From the NCBI GenBank assembly GCA_022791135.1, contig JAAVYM010000053.1, forward strand, positions 1 to 58,121: 58,121 nucleotides of DNA, in the 5' to 3' direction. Of the stretch, positions 8,223-16,374 are shown piece after piece. Source of the DNA: Oscillibacter sp. GTDB lineage: Bacteria > Bacillota > Clostridia > Oscillospirales > Oscillospiraceae. A program made the translations under genes and the position numbers. The stretch's first letter is position 1, and each line of letters starts with the position of its first letter. The notes below the pieces were generated by a model. It made no database searches. It was given only the letters and a program-made list of their open reading frames with translations, and was not told where the DNA came from.

Positions 8223-9053
8223 ATGAACAAGACCTTTGGCGTCATCGGCGGGGACCGCCGCCAGGCGGAGCTGAGCCGGCTGCTGGCCGGGGAGGGACAT
8301 TGCGTCCGTACTTACGGCCTGGACCGCTGGAAACCGGTGGGGACGGACACGCTGGACCACGCCGCCGCGGCCGACGTGGTGATTTTGCCGCTGCCGCTGT
8401 GCAAGGGCGATGGCGTACTGAACTGCGAGGAGGGCGCGGTGCCCACGGCAGACCTCTTCCGCCGCTTCCGGCCCCGGCAGCGCATTCTGGCGGGGCAGGT
8501 ACGGCCCCAGCAGCGCCGGGAGGCGGAGGAGATGGGGCTGACGGTGGAGGACTATTTCCTCCGGGAGGAGCTGGCGGTTGCCAACGCCGCCGCTACGGCG
8601 GAGGGCGCGGTGCAGACGGCCATGGAGCACCTGGACCGGACGCTGCTGGGCATGGAGTGCCTGGTGGTAGGCTTCGGCCGGATCGGAAAGCTCCTCAGCC
8701 ACCGGCTCCAGGGCTTGGGCGCCCGTGTCACCGCCACCGCCCGAAAGCCGGAGGACCTGGCCTGGATCCGAGCCTATGGCTACCAGGCCGCAGAGACCGG
8801 AAGCCTGGACGGCTGCCTGAGCGCGTTCGGCGCGGTGTTCAACACGGTCCCCTCTCTCGTCCTGACCGGGCCTCTGAAGGCCCAGCTGCCGCAGGAATGC
8901 CTGCTGATCGACCTGGCGTCCGTCCGGGGCATCGAGGCGGGACCGGACGGCCCGGAGGTGCTCTGGGCCAGGTCCCTGCCGGGGCAGCTGACGCCCCAGT
9001 CTGCGGCGGCGGCGATTCGGGACGCGGTACATTATATCCTATTGGAAGAATGA
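8223..9053 (+). CDS. dpaA: dipicolinate synthase subunit A
   Basis: DpaA (SpoVFA) with DpaB makes dipicolinic acid from dihydrodipicolinate in the mother cell for the spore core. The 276-residue protein begins FGVIGGDRRQAELSRLL and has a nucleotide-binding LVVGFGRIGKLLSHRL at about residues 146-161, both characteristic. The following gene is dpaB, 10 bases away, as in other sporulating Firmicutes. This pair is the best evidence in the window that the host forms endospores. Expression is expected under sigma-K-type mother-cell control, although I could not pick a convincing promoter. Confidence 0.95.
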   Translation: MNKTFGVIGGDRRQAELSRLLAGEGHCVRTYGLDRWKPVGTDTLDHAAAADVVILPLPLCKGDGVLNCEEGAVPTADLFRRFRPRQRILAGQVRPQQRREAEEMGLTVEDYFLREELAVANAAATAEGAVQTAMEHLDRTLLGMECLVVGFGRIGKLLSHRLQGLGARVTATARKPEDLAWIRAYGYQAAETGSLDGCLSAFGAVFNTVPSLVLTGPLKAQLPQECLLIDLASVRGIEAGPDGPEVLWARSLPGQLTPQSAAAAIRDAVHYILLEE

Positions 9054-9063
9054 GGTGACCTGT

Positions 9064-9639
9064 ATGCGCAAGGAACGGGTCGGTTTTGCGGTATGTGGCT
9101 CCTTCTGCACCCACGAAAAGGCGCTGAAGGGGCTGGAGGCGCTGACGAAGGTTTACGAGACGGTGATTCCCATTGTCTCGGAGATCTCGGCCTTTACAGA
9201 CACCCGCTTCGGCACGTCCGAGGACCTGCTGGAGCGGCTGGAGGACTTGACGGGGCAGGACGTCCTGCTGGATATCCCGTCGGTGGAACCGATTGGGCCA
9301 AAGGGGCTGCTGGATGTGCTGGTGATCGCGCCAGCTACCGGCAACACGATTGCCAAGCTGGCCGCGGGCATCGCGGACACGTCGGTAACGATGGCAGCAA
9401 AATCCCACCTGCGAAACGGCCGGCCGGTAGTGCTGGCGGTTTCCAGCAACGACGGGCTGGCGGCCGGGGCCAGGAACATCGGCGAGCTGCTGGTTCGGCG
9501 GAATTATTACTTTGTGCCCTTTGGGCAGGACAATGCCGCCCAGAAGCCCAGCTCGCTTGTGGCGGATTTTTCGAAGCTGCCGGAGACGGTGGACGCCGCC
9601 CTGAGGGGGGAGCAAATACAGCCGATTTTGCTGCGGTAG
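9064..9639 (+). CDS. dpaB: dipicolinate synthase subunit B
   Basis: The 191-residue flavoprotein-like partner of DpaA (SpoVFB). It has the flavin-dependent decarboxylase fold signs GFAVCGSFCTHEKAL at the N-terminus and PATGNTIAKLAAGIADT in the middle. ATG 9064 is chosen: GAGGTG at 9052-9057, overlapping the dpaA stop, is the ribosome binding site, while the in-frame GTG at 9055 lies inside that site. A hairpin terminator follows. Confidence 0.95.
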   Translation: MRKERVGFAVCGSFCTHEKALKGLEALTKVYETVIPIVSEISAFTDTRFGTSEDLLERLEDLTGQDVLLDIPSVEPIGPKGLLDVLVIAPATGNTIAKLAAGIADTSVTMAAKSHLRNGRPVVLAVSSNDGLAAGARNIGELLVRRNYYFVPFGQDNAAQKPSSLVADFSKLPETVDAALRGEQIQPILLR

Positions 9640-9644
9640 ACAGA

Positions 9645-9680
9645 AGAAGGGGGAGAGGCGCTAGCCTCTCCCCTTCTTTT
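9645..9680 (+). terminator. terminator of dpaAB
   Basis: GAAGGGGGAGAGGC pairs with GCCTCTCCCCTTC, with one bulged G, and is followed by TTTT. It lies between dpaB and the convergent recombinase gene. Confidence 0.85.
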
Positions 9681-9691
9681 CCAGCGGGAAG

Positions 9692-11359
9692 TTACAGGGA
9701 CTTCTCGTAGGACTCGATCATCTTCTTGAACGTGTGACCCGTACGGCTTCGGAGATTCGAGAGGTATTTATCGGTGGTATCCCCGGTGAAGATCTTGATT
9801 TGCAGCCGCAAAGAGCCGTCTTCCTCCGGTGTGGCGAAGATCTTGTCAATATACCGGTCCACAAACTCCTTGCGGATGAGTCCGTTGGCGGCGTCCCGGC
9901 GGGCCTCGTCCAGTACCCGGCGGATGGTGTCGATCTGCTTGCGGAACGCTTCCTTTGACAGCTGCTGCTGTTCCAGGTCGTAGATCTGCCGCTCGGCGTC
10001 ACCGATCTCTTGGTCGCAGTCCTTGTTCATGGCAAGGAAGTCCCGGTCGGAGAGCTGGCCGGAGGCGTTGTAGCCCAGGAGTTTGCTTTTTTTCTTCCGG
10101 GCCAGATCGATCTGCCGGCGGAGGGCTTCGATCTGCGCCGCCGTGCCGCTGCCGTCCTCAAGGGATTTGTACATCTCAATATACTCTGCCACCAGCGCTC
10201 CGGCGTCCGCCTCCGTCTCGCTGAACACTTGGAACAACAGGGGCTTCAGCTCCTCCTCGTAAATGGGAAAGGATGGGCAGGAGTCCGCGCCGTTTTTGAT
10301 CTTGCCAGAGCAGACCCACTTGCTGTTTTTATGCCCCTGCCGGTCCACCGACTCCCGCCGGTAGTAGGCCGCGCCGCAGTGGGTGCAGAAGAGCTTGCCG
10401 GTCAGAAGATTGGCGTGGTTGCAGATGCCCTGACGGCCCTTCACGTCTTCGCTACGCTTTTTCAGCACGGCGTTGGCCCGCTCCCACAGCTCCTCGGAGA
10501 CAATGGCGGGAACGATTTCGCCGGTCTCGTCCTTGAACATCACCCATTCCTCCGGCGGGAGGAATTTTTGCTTTTTGGTAAACAGGTCAATGACCCTGAC
10601 TTTATTTCCCACGTAGTAGCCTTTGTACTTGGGATTGGCGATCAGGTTCGACATAGTGGTATGAGCGATTTTCTTGCCGTTGTGATTGCGGTAGCCCTTG
10701 TCCCAGAAGTGTGTCTCGATCTGCTTCATGCTGTATTCGCCGGTGGCATACAGCTCGAACAGCTCCCGCACCATAGGGGCCTCGTCCTCGTCGACCGCCA
10801 GACGGCCGCCGTCTTTGACGTAGCCGAAAATGCGGCTGTTGCCCAGGACGACGTTTTTCTTGATTGCCTGTGCATGGCCGAACTTGACCCGGCTGGACAG
10901 CTTCCGCAGCTCGTCCTGGGCGATGCCGGACATGATAGTCAGCCGCAGTTCGCTGTCCTCGTCGAAGGTGTTGATGTTGTCGTTCTGGAAGAACACTCCC
11001 ACCCCGGCGCTGAGCAGTTCCCGAGTGTAGAGAATCGAGTCCAGAGTGTTGCGGGCGAAGCGGGTGATCTCCTTGGTGATGATCAAGTCAAATAGTCCTG
11101 CTTTGCCGTCCTCCACCATGCGGTGGAAGTCCTCTCGTTTTTTGGTGGTAGCGGCGGACAGGCCCTCATCCACATAACCCTCTACATACTCCCAGGCGGC
11201 GTTTTTACAGATGAATTCCTCATAGTAGGATACCTGGTTGCCCAGAGAGTTGAGCTGCTCGTCGCTCTCGGAGGACACCCGGGCGTAGAACGTCACCCGA
11301 AGGGGGATATTGTAGATGGGCTTGGTGCGCAGGGCCTGCCGGATGCTGTGGATGTCCAT
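9692..11359 (-). CDS. large serine recombinase
   Basis: A 555-residue site-specific recombinase of the TnpX/phiC31-like type. The resolvase catalytic domain starts with FYARVSSESDEQ, with the nucleophile serine at residue 29, followed by the ITRFARN arginine motif. The recombinase domain, a zinc ribbon (FCTHCGAAYYRRES and a later WVCSG) and a long coiled coil (about 400-500) follow in the expected order. All catalytic features look intact. Such enzymes integrate or excise elements, yet no cargo is evident between it and its neighbours except the 53-residue ORF at 11626. AAAGGAG precedes ATG 11359. It is convergent with dpaB, so it may mark an insertion behind that operon. Confidence 0.93.
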   Translation of the reverse strand: MDIHSIRQALRTKPIYNIPLRVTFYARVSSESDEQLNSLGNQVSYYEEFICKNAAWEYVEGYVDEGLSAATTKKREDFHRMVEDGKAGLFDLIITKEITRFARNTLDSILYTRELLSAGVGVFFQNDNINTFDEDSELRLTIMSGIAQDELRKLSSRVKFGHAQAIKKNVVLGNSRIFGYVKDGGRLAVDEDEAPMVRELFELYATGEYSMKQIETHFWDKGYRNHNGKKIAHTTMSNLIANPKYKGYYVGNKVRVIDLFTKKQKFLPPEEWVMFKDETGEIVPAIVSEELWERANAVLKKRSEDVKGRQGICNHANLLTGKLFCTHCGAAYYRRESVDRQGHKNSKWVCSGKIKNGADSCPSFPIYEEELKPLLFQVFSETEADAGALVAEYIEMYKSLEDGSGTAAQIEALRRQIDLARKKKSKLLGYNASGQLSDRDFLAMNKDCDQEIGDAERQIYDLEQQQLSKEAFRKQIDTIRRVLDEARRDAANGLIRKEFVDRYIDKIFATPEEDGSLRLQIKIFTGDTTDKYLSNLRSRTGHTFKKMIESYEKSL

Positions 11360-11399
11360 GTGTGTCTCCTTTGGTTCGTTTTGTCATCTTCTATTTTGC

Positions 11400-11428
11400 A
11401 TCTTATCACGAAATATGAAATAAAGCAA
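11400..11428 (-). promoter_or_regulatory. candidate promoter of the recombinase
   Basis: Read on the minus strand: TTGCTT (11428-11423), 17-base spacer, TAAGAT (11405-11400). It is 41 bases before the start codon. The -10 is only a 4/6 match. Confidence 0.45.
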
Positions 11429-11625
11429 GGGAGCACAGTGCAATTTGCGGACCCTTATTTGTGGAAAAGGAAAACCACCGGCAACGCCGGCGGCTCCGAA
11501 ACGCCTTCTCCATGTGCGGGCTGCTTTTTACTGTCCCGCCGGTGCGGGGAGAGGGGAGCGGCCTGTTGGCAAACGTATAAATCCGGAAACATTCGGAAAC
11601 TATTTCAGGGAAGGGAGGGACCGTC

Positions 11626-11787
11626 ATGTCTGAGCAGAGGTTCCGTGAACAGCGGAGGAAGGAAGCCGCGGCCCGGATTTGGTTGTCCTACTATAACCGG
11701 GTGCTGTATGAAAAAGGGGTTATTACAGAGCGGGAACGCAACCGGATGGAGCTGAAGATTCACAGCTGGAAGATGACGTTAACCTGA
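11626..11787 (+). CDS. 53-residue protein next to the recombinase
   Basis: A short frame with a well placed GGGAGG (about 11613-11618) before ATG 11626. The product is basic and helical, with the stretch ARIWLSYYNRVLYEKGVITE and an ERERNRM end. The C-terminal half, with a short segment before GVITE, resembles SHOCT-like tails. Small proteins of this kind often stand beside large serine recombinases in clostridia, as I recall it, but I cannot confirm that here. It runs divergently from the recombinase with a 266-base gap. Its function is unknown; a recombination directionality factor or DNA-binding accessory is only a guess. Confidence 0.7.
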   Translation: MSEQRFREQRRKEAAARIWLSYYNRVLYEKGVITERERNRMELKIHSWKMTLT

Positions 11788-11870
11788 CGAAAACGGGGGG
11801 ACGATGATAGCGGCGGCCACATCCAAAAGGGAAACGCCCTATGCCAGATGGCATGGGCGCCCGCTGCGGG

Positions 11871-12392
11871 TTATAAGATTTGAATTTGGCACATCCGCAT
11901 GGTGTCTAGCGCCGCTTTGTGGCTCTCCGGCGTCACGCCGGCGCAGCAATCTGCAAGGACACGGACCGATGCCTCCGGCAGGAACGCCTTGATCAGCAGG
12001 GCGTTGGAAACCACGCAGATATCTGTGCAAAGGCCTATCAGAGTGATCTCCAGTTGGTCCTTCTCCGCCAGTTTGGCCAGCATCTCCGCCAGCTCCTTGG
12101 AACCGAAGGTGGGCTTGTCAATTACCGGTGCATCCTTCAAAATGGAAGCGATCCTGGGGTGCAGCTCCCAACCGGGAGTCCCCTTCACGCAGTGGACCAC
12201 AGGCAGGTTCCGGCCTTCCTGGGTTTCCGGGTAGTTTTCGGAATGGGTGTCCCGAGTGACGATGACGTCGCCGGCAGGGTACTTGCCGATCTCCTCCGCT
12301 ACCCTCTCCACGATGGCCTCCGCCTCCGGGGTTCCCAGGGCGCCGTTGATGAAGTCGTTCTGCATGTCGATGACCAGTAGAATCTTTCGCAT
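11871..12392 (-). CDS. isochorismatase-family cysteine hydrolase (nicotinamidase-like)
   Basis: A 173-residue alpha/beta hydrolase with the family triad: Asp9 in LVIDMQNDF, Lys93 in IDKPTFGS and Cys126 in GLCTDICVVSNAL. The metal-site region TRDTHSENYPETQEG (47-61) resembles nicotinamidases, which turn nicotinamide into nicotinate for NAD salvage. The protein is short, and other amidases share this fold, so the substrate is not certain. It stands alone, downstream of the LacI gene on the same strand with a 178-base gap. Confidence 0.88.
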   Translation of the reverse strand: MRKILLVIDMQNDFINGALGTPEAEAIVERVAEEIGKYPAGDVIVTRDTHSENYPETQEGRNLPVVHCVKGTPGWELHPRIASILKDAPVIDKPTFGSKELAEMLAKLAEKDQLEITLIGLCTDICVVSNALLIKAFLPEASVRVLADCCAGVTPESHKAALDTMRMCQIQIL

Positions 12393-12570
12393 AGGGGAAG
12401 GTCCTCCTTTGTTTTGATACCGCTATCATATCACACTCCGCCGCCGCTGTCGATGACCACATAGGGTAAGTGTCCCGGAATGCCGGACGGGTCGGAATCT
12501 GGAAACTATTTGCAAAAGACCACCGGCACGGCCACTCCGGATAGTCCGGCGCAGCTGTGAATATATACGT

Positions 12571-13674
12571 TCAGGACGAATTCGCCACAGTGCTTCCACG
12601 AATGACCAACTGATTGGGAATGTATATGGTTTTCGATTCTTTCTGAGGACTTTCGATGAACTCAATCAACGTCCGTATAGCGGAGCGCCCGATTTCCTCG
12701 CAATTCACCTGAACCGTCGTTAAGGGGGGAACAACGACATCCGAACTGTTGGTCCGGTCGTACCCGGTTACGGCAATATCCTCCGGCACACGGATGCCGG
12801 CGTCCTTCAGCGCGCGGATGACTCCCACAGCCAAAGAGTCCGATGTGACAAATATGGCGTCGGGCAAGTCTCCGGTTTGGATCAGGCGGAGGACGGCGGC
12901 ATAGCCGTGATCCATGTGGATGCCCGGTGTAATAATCGGGGTTCCAAAACGGGGAATACTGGTATATTGGTGCTGGGGAAGAATTGTATCGCTGGTCGGT
13001 TCGTGTCCCTCGTACAGATCATCATTTCGAAAGGCCTCGTTTTCATAGGGTGCTAAGGAATTGCTCTGCAGCGCGTCTATGTAGGCAAGGTAACGAAGCA
13101 GATAGCTGGTATGGCTGAACCGGTCGGAGATGATGGCGATACGGCGGCGTCCGCAATCGCGAATTAAGTGCTCCATAAGCAGCTTGCCTCCGCCATAGCT
13201 GTCATCCAAAACAAAACCGACATGTTCCGCGTCCAATTCGTCATTGATGACGACACGCGGAATTTTTCGGCTCTGAAAGATGCGGATAGCCTCGGCCGGG
13301 GCGAAGGAAGAAAAAATGACCCCCTCAATGGCATCCTGAATAAATGCCTCGTCGAACGTATGGCTCCCGGAGTTGGCGGATAGGATCAGGTGATATCCAT
13401 GGAGCTGCGCCTCCTGAAGTGCACCATCCAAAACAGGACCCAGGAAGGTGTGCGCAAAGGACGGATTTTCTTTGTGGAGGAGACAAAAGCCTAAAATGCC
13501 GGATTTTCGGACGGCGACTGCTTGTGCCAGGGAATTTGGGCGGTAGTTATACTGTTTGGCAATCTCCTGCACGCGCCGCTTTGTGGAGTCTTTCACCAAA
13601 GGAGAATCCGCCAAGGCACGGGAAGCAGTTGATTTTGAGACGTTTGCAATTCTGGCAATGTCAATCAGTTTCAT
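12571..13674 (-). CDS. LacI-family transcriptional regulator
   Basis: A 367-residue repressor with the usual layout: an N-terminal helix-turn-helix (LIDIARIANVSKSTASRAL), the hinge helix YRPNSLAQAVAVRKS, and a periplasmic-binding-protein-like effector domain. The effector domain holds IFVTSDSLAVGVIRAL and DIAVTGYDRT. It is divergent from the substrate-binding protein at 14775, and an AACCGGTT palindrome with a central CG lies just after the promoter of that transcript. This suggests it represses uptake and use of a compound bound by that protein, which may be a glycerophosphodiester or a sugar derivative. Confidence 0.93.
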   Translation of the reverse strand: MKLIDIARIANVSKSTASRALADSPLVKDSTKRRVQEIAKQYNYRPNSLAQAVAVRKSGILGFCLLHKENPSFAHTFLGPVLDGALQEAQLHGYHLILSANSGSHTFDEAFIQDAIEGVIFSSFAPAEAIRIFQSRKIPRVVINDELDAEHVGFVLDDSYGGGKLLMEHLIRDCGRRRIAIISDRFSHTSYLLRYLAYIDALQSNSLAPYENEAFRNDDLYEGHEPTSDTILPQHQYTSIPRFGTPIITPGIHMDHGYAAVLRLIQTGDLPDAIFVTSDSLAVGVIRALKDAGIRVPEDIAVTGYDRTNSSDVVVPPLTTVQVNCEEIGRSAIRTLIEFIESPQKESKTIYIPNQLVIRGSTVANSS

Positions 13675-14348
13675 AGTATACTTAACATCCTTTTTTTGAA
13701 AACAGCTGGCGCGAAATCAACAATTTTTTCAGTGGATGGATATCACGATTGGGAGAAGCTATGCCGGCAGGGAAGTGCGGGTGAGAAACCTTTCCTCAAG
13801 AAAGAAAGTGAGAGAAGCCGGATGAATTTCAGGCTCTTTTGATCTGGCCTTCAAGGTCCCGTTTATACAGGATGAAAAATTTCTGAGTCCATTGCGGTAA
13901 AGGGAGCAGTCCGAAAGCTTTCGAAGCTTTGAAATCTCTGGGCGGTTTCTGCGAAAATGAAAATATAAAAACGGATATGCAGCGCTGTGCTTGTCAGCTG
14001 CCTTCTTTGCGGGAGGGACGGTTTTATTTGTGAATGCTGGTCATGCTTCATAACTTGTCTCATGGATATATTTTTTCAAATTATAGCAGTTTTTTGACCT
14101 GATTACAAGAAATACTTGATATTTTCCGGGAATTAGAATATTCTATAAAAAATCAATGGCGCGCAGGTCAAAGTTGCTCATACGGTTCGCATAAAGGGGA
14201 CGGGATCCATCTCCATTCTTTATCGCCGGCGTTAACGCAAAAATCCGTGGTTCACGCTTCCTGGGCAGTTCCCAGTCCCCGCCGATGCTGCCCGCAAGGG
14301 CTGCTTGTGAAGCGGTTTAGGCGAGTTTGGGCATAATAACATTTTTCC
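13675..14348. other. long intergenic region without a credible gene
   Basis: This 670-base AT-richer stretch between the LacI gene and the next promoter shows only short frames without ribosome binding sites. I see no RNA gene or mobile element end in it. It may hold the LacI gene promoter near 13680-13720, but no clean pair of hexamers stands out. Confidence 0.6.
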
Positions 14349-14377
14349 TTGACACGGGCGATAAACCATGGTACAAT
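14349..14377 (+). promoter_or_regulatory. sigma-A promoter of the binding-protein transcript
   Basis: A consensus TTGACA (14349-14354), 17-base spacer and TACAAT (14372-14377). It drives the former ATPase/binding-protein operon. Confidence 0.85.
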
Positions 14378-14407
14378 TTATACAATAATTTTTTTGCATG
14401 AAAATGA

Positions 14408-14415
14408 AACCGGTT
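14408..14415. promoter_or_regulatory. LacI-type operator candidate
   Basis: The palindrome AACCGGTT, within TGAAACCGGTTGTA, lies 30 bases after the -10 element. A central CG with AAC/GTT arms is the common layout of LacI-family operators, and a LacI gene is divergently placed. The core is only 8 bases, so the call rests mostly on position. Confidence 0.5.
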
Positions 14416-14531
14416 GTAGAATATAAACCCCGGTATTTGGCAGATAAAAATCCAGGATAAGGTTACTTTTCGGTGGTCATGGATTGAAAATTCGACATAT
14501 TTTGCCTAAACGGAGGAATCATAAACGCGTT

Positions 14532-14778
14532 ACAGGCAACATTTTCGTCATCCGCCCGGAGAGCGCGGAAATCATCAGCGAGCAAGCGGATATTCAAGAC
14601 TTAGCCCGGACCGTCCGGTCTTGGAGATTATGTGGAGGGCAACGATCTGCGTAGCGGCTCTGCCACGTAACGTTTCGAAGATCGAAATGCGCCCAATTAC
14701 CTGAGCCTTGAAGACTCTGTGAATCTCAAGTTCCCAAAGAAGCATCATTTAGCGAAAAGAAAGGAAGGAAAACTATGA
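14532..14778 (+). pseudogene. remnant of an ABC ATPase C-terminal (TOBE) domain
   Basis: Three successive frames read like the end of a PotA/FbpC-type ATP-binding subunit. FVIRPESAEI (frame 1, about 14547-14576) is the usual entry to the TOBE domain. LGDYVEGNDLRSGSAT (frame 2) and then NYLSLEDSVNLKFPKKHHL (frame 3, ending with TGA 14776-14778) follow. The final TGA overlaps the next ATG as ATGA, which is how an intact operon would couple the genes. The Walker A and signature regions are gone. The gene has been lost by deletion and frameshifts, leaving the downstream binding protein without its own ATPase. Confidence 0.65.
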
Positions 14779-15998
14779 CAAAGAACCTGAAGAAACGCGT
14801 CCTCGCCCTTTTGCTGACGCTGGCTATGGCGGTGTCTTTGGCGGCCTGCGGCGGCTCCGGCAGCGGTGGCAGCTCCGGCGGTTCCTCCGACAGTTCTTCC
14901 AGCAGCTCCTCCGACAGCGGTTCCTCCGGCGCGAAGACCACCGTGCATGTCTGGGCCGGCGGCTCCGACAATGTCCGTCAGATGTTTGAGCGGCTGGTTG
15001 AGGCGTTTAACAACGATCCGGAGTACAACAAGGGCAAATTCCATGCGGAGCTTCAATTTATCCTCTCCGGCACTGGCGGCCAGACGCTTCCTGATTTGCT
15101 GATTTCCACATATAAGGCCAACCAGACCAACACGGATTTCGACGTGGTGGAACTGGGCTTGGGCGATCTGTCGAAGATTATCAGCCTGATTGGCTTGGAC
15201 GGCTTCAACGTGTTGGATAAATCCCAGATTCCCAACTCGGCTGGTGTCAGCGCCAAACCCGCCGTAGCGGAAGAGTATATGCAGCCCTACCGCGGCACGA
15301 CGGTTGTTTTGGCTTACAATTCCGATACGGTTACCGATGTCCCCACTACGACTGACGAACTGTATCAGTGGATCAAAGATCATCCGGGCCGCTTCGCCTA
15401 TAATACCCCTGGTACCGGCGGCGCTGGTGACTCCTTCGCCCGTACGACGATTTATAACTATATTGACGAAGAGGCGATCACTTCCGACGATCCGAAGTGG
15501 GAAGCGTTCTGGGATGAGGGTTTTGCCAAGCTGCAAGAGCTGCATCCCTATATGTACAAGACCGGCGGCAAGATTGTGTACCCCAACAAAAACCAGGGCA
15601 CGCTGGACCTGCTGGGCCAGGGCGAAATCGATATGTGCCCGAACTGGGCGGACATGGTGCTGAGCCAGCGCGCTGCGGGTACGCTGCCTTCGAGCATCAA
15701 GCTGACCAGCATTACCCCCTCCTTCACCGGCGAAGTTGTGAGCTTCTCGATTCCGAAGTTCGGCTCGACCAGCGAGGGCGGATACGCGTTCATCGATTTC
15801 ATGCTGAGCCCCTACACGCAGGAGATCTTGGTGAAGCAGATGGCTGCAATCCCTCTGGTGGATGTCAGCGGCATGGATATGACCGGCTATGAGGATTTGC
15901 AGAATCTGGATGTAAGCAATTTCCGAACGCTGTCCATTGGCAGCCTGGATACGGACTTTAACGAGCGCTGGGATACCGAGGTTGGAATTATCGGCTAA
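14775..15998 (+). CDS. extracellular solute-binding lipoprotein of an ABC importer
   Basis: A 407-residue lipoprotein with signal peptide and lipobox LAAC (Cys25), a Gly/Ser-rich linker to about residue 52, and a periplasmic-binding-protein fold (family 1/YnjB-like, with TTVVLAYNSDTVTDVPTTTDEL). It should capture a ligand at the outer face of the membrane. No intact permease or ATPase gene follows, and only an ATPase remnant precedes it, so the protein is an orphan or borrows a permease. The next gene is a glycerophosphodiester phosphodiesterase, which suggests but does not prove a phosphodiester or glycerol-phosphate ligand. Expression probably depends on the LacI regulator. Confidence 0.9.
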   Translation: MTKNLKKRVLALLLTLAMAVSLAACGGSGSGGSSGGSSDSSSSSSSDSGSSGAKTTVHVWAGGSDNVRQMFERLVEAFNNDPEYNKGKFHAELQFILSGTGGQTLPDLLISTYKANQTNTDFDVVELGLGDLSKIISLIGLDGFNVLDKSQIPNSAGVSAKPAVAEEYMQPYRGTTVVLAYNSDTVTDVPTTTDELYQWIKDHPGRFAYNTPGTGGAGDSFARTTIYNYIDEEAITSDDPKWEAFWDEGFAKLQELHPYMYKTGGKIVYPNKNQGTLDLLGQGEIDMCPNWADMVLSQRAAGTLPSSIKLTSITPSFTGEVVSFSIPKFGSTSEGGYAFIDFMLSPYTQEILVKQMAAIPLVDVSGMDMTGYEDLQNLDVSNFRTLSIGSLDTDFNERWDTEVGIIG

Positions 15999-16117
15999 TC
16001 ATCTATTCCGGTGGCCCGATAGGAGGCACTTCCAAGAATTTTAGTGTTTGAGCTTTTGAAAGGCTTTGCAGTTCGGGTTTGCGCAGCCCGGAGAAATTTC
16101 TGTTGAATTGACGCCTG

Positions 16118-16156
16118 CATTTGCCGCCCGGCTTATTCTGAGCGGGGCGGCAAATG
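16118..16156 (+). other. 12-bp stem-loop between binding protein and GDPD genes
   Basis: CATTTGCCGCCC (16118-16129) pairs perfectly with GGGCGGCAAATG (16145-16156) around a 15-base loop. No T run follows, so it may be a rho-independent terminator variant, an mRNA-stabilising hairpin or an operator. The rest of 15999-16374 has no gene; a GGAGG at about 16021-16025 precedes no open frame, consistent with a lost permease gene. Confidence 0.6.
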
Positions 16157-16158
16157 TG

Positions 16159-16167
16159 TGCTATAAT
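16159..16167 (+). promoter_or_regulatory. candidate extended -10 promoter for the GDPD gene
   Basis: TGCTATAAT combines the extended TGn with a perfect TATAAT (16162-16167). No good -35 is seen, as expected for an extended -10 promoter. The leader to the start codon would be about 200 bases. Confidence 0.45.
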
Positions 16168-16374
16168 GAGCGCTGGCGTCGATTCCTGTTCTCTGGAACG
16201 GGTTTTTCGGACATTTGGCGCTTAACCCCGCTATGAATTCGCGATGCAGTGTTCCCGGCGCAATGCGGGGAGGGAGAATGCAGGCGGAGCATGAGGCTGG
16301 GGAGAATTTTCGATCTTATAAAATGTGTATTGCAGAGGCAGAATACAATGATTTATTAAAAGTGGGGGAAAGCT

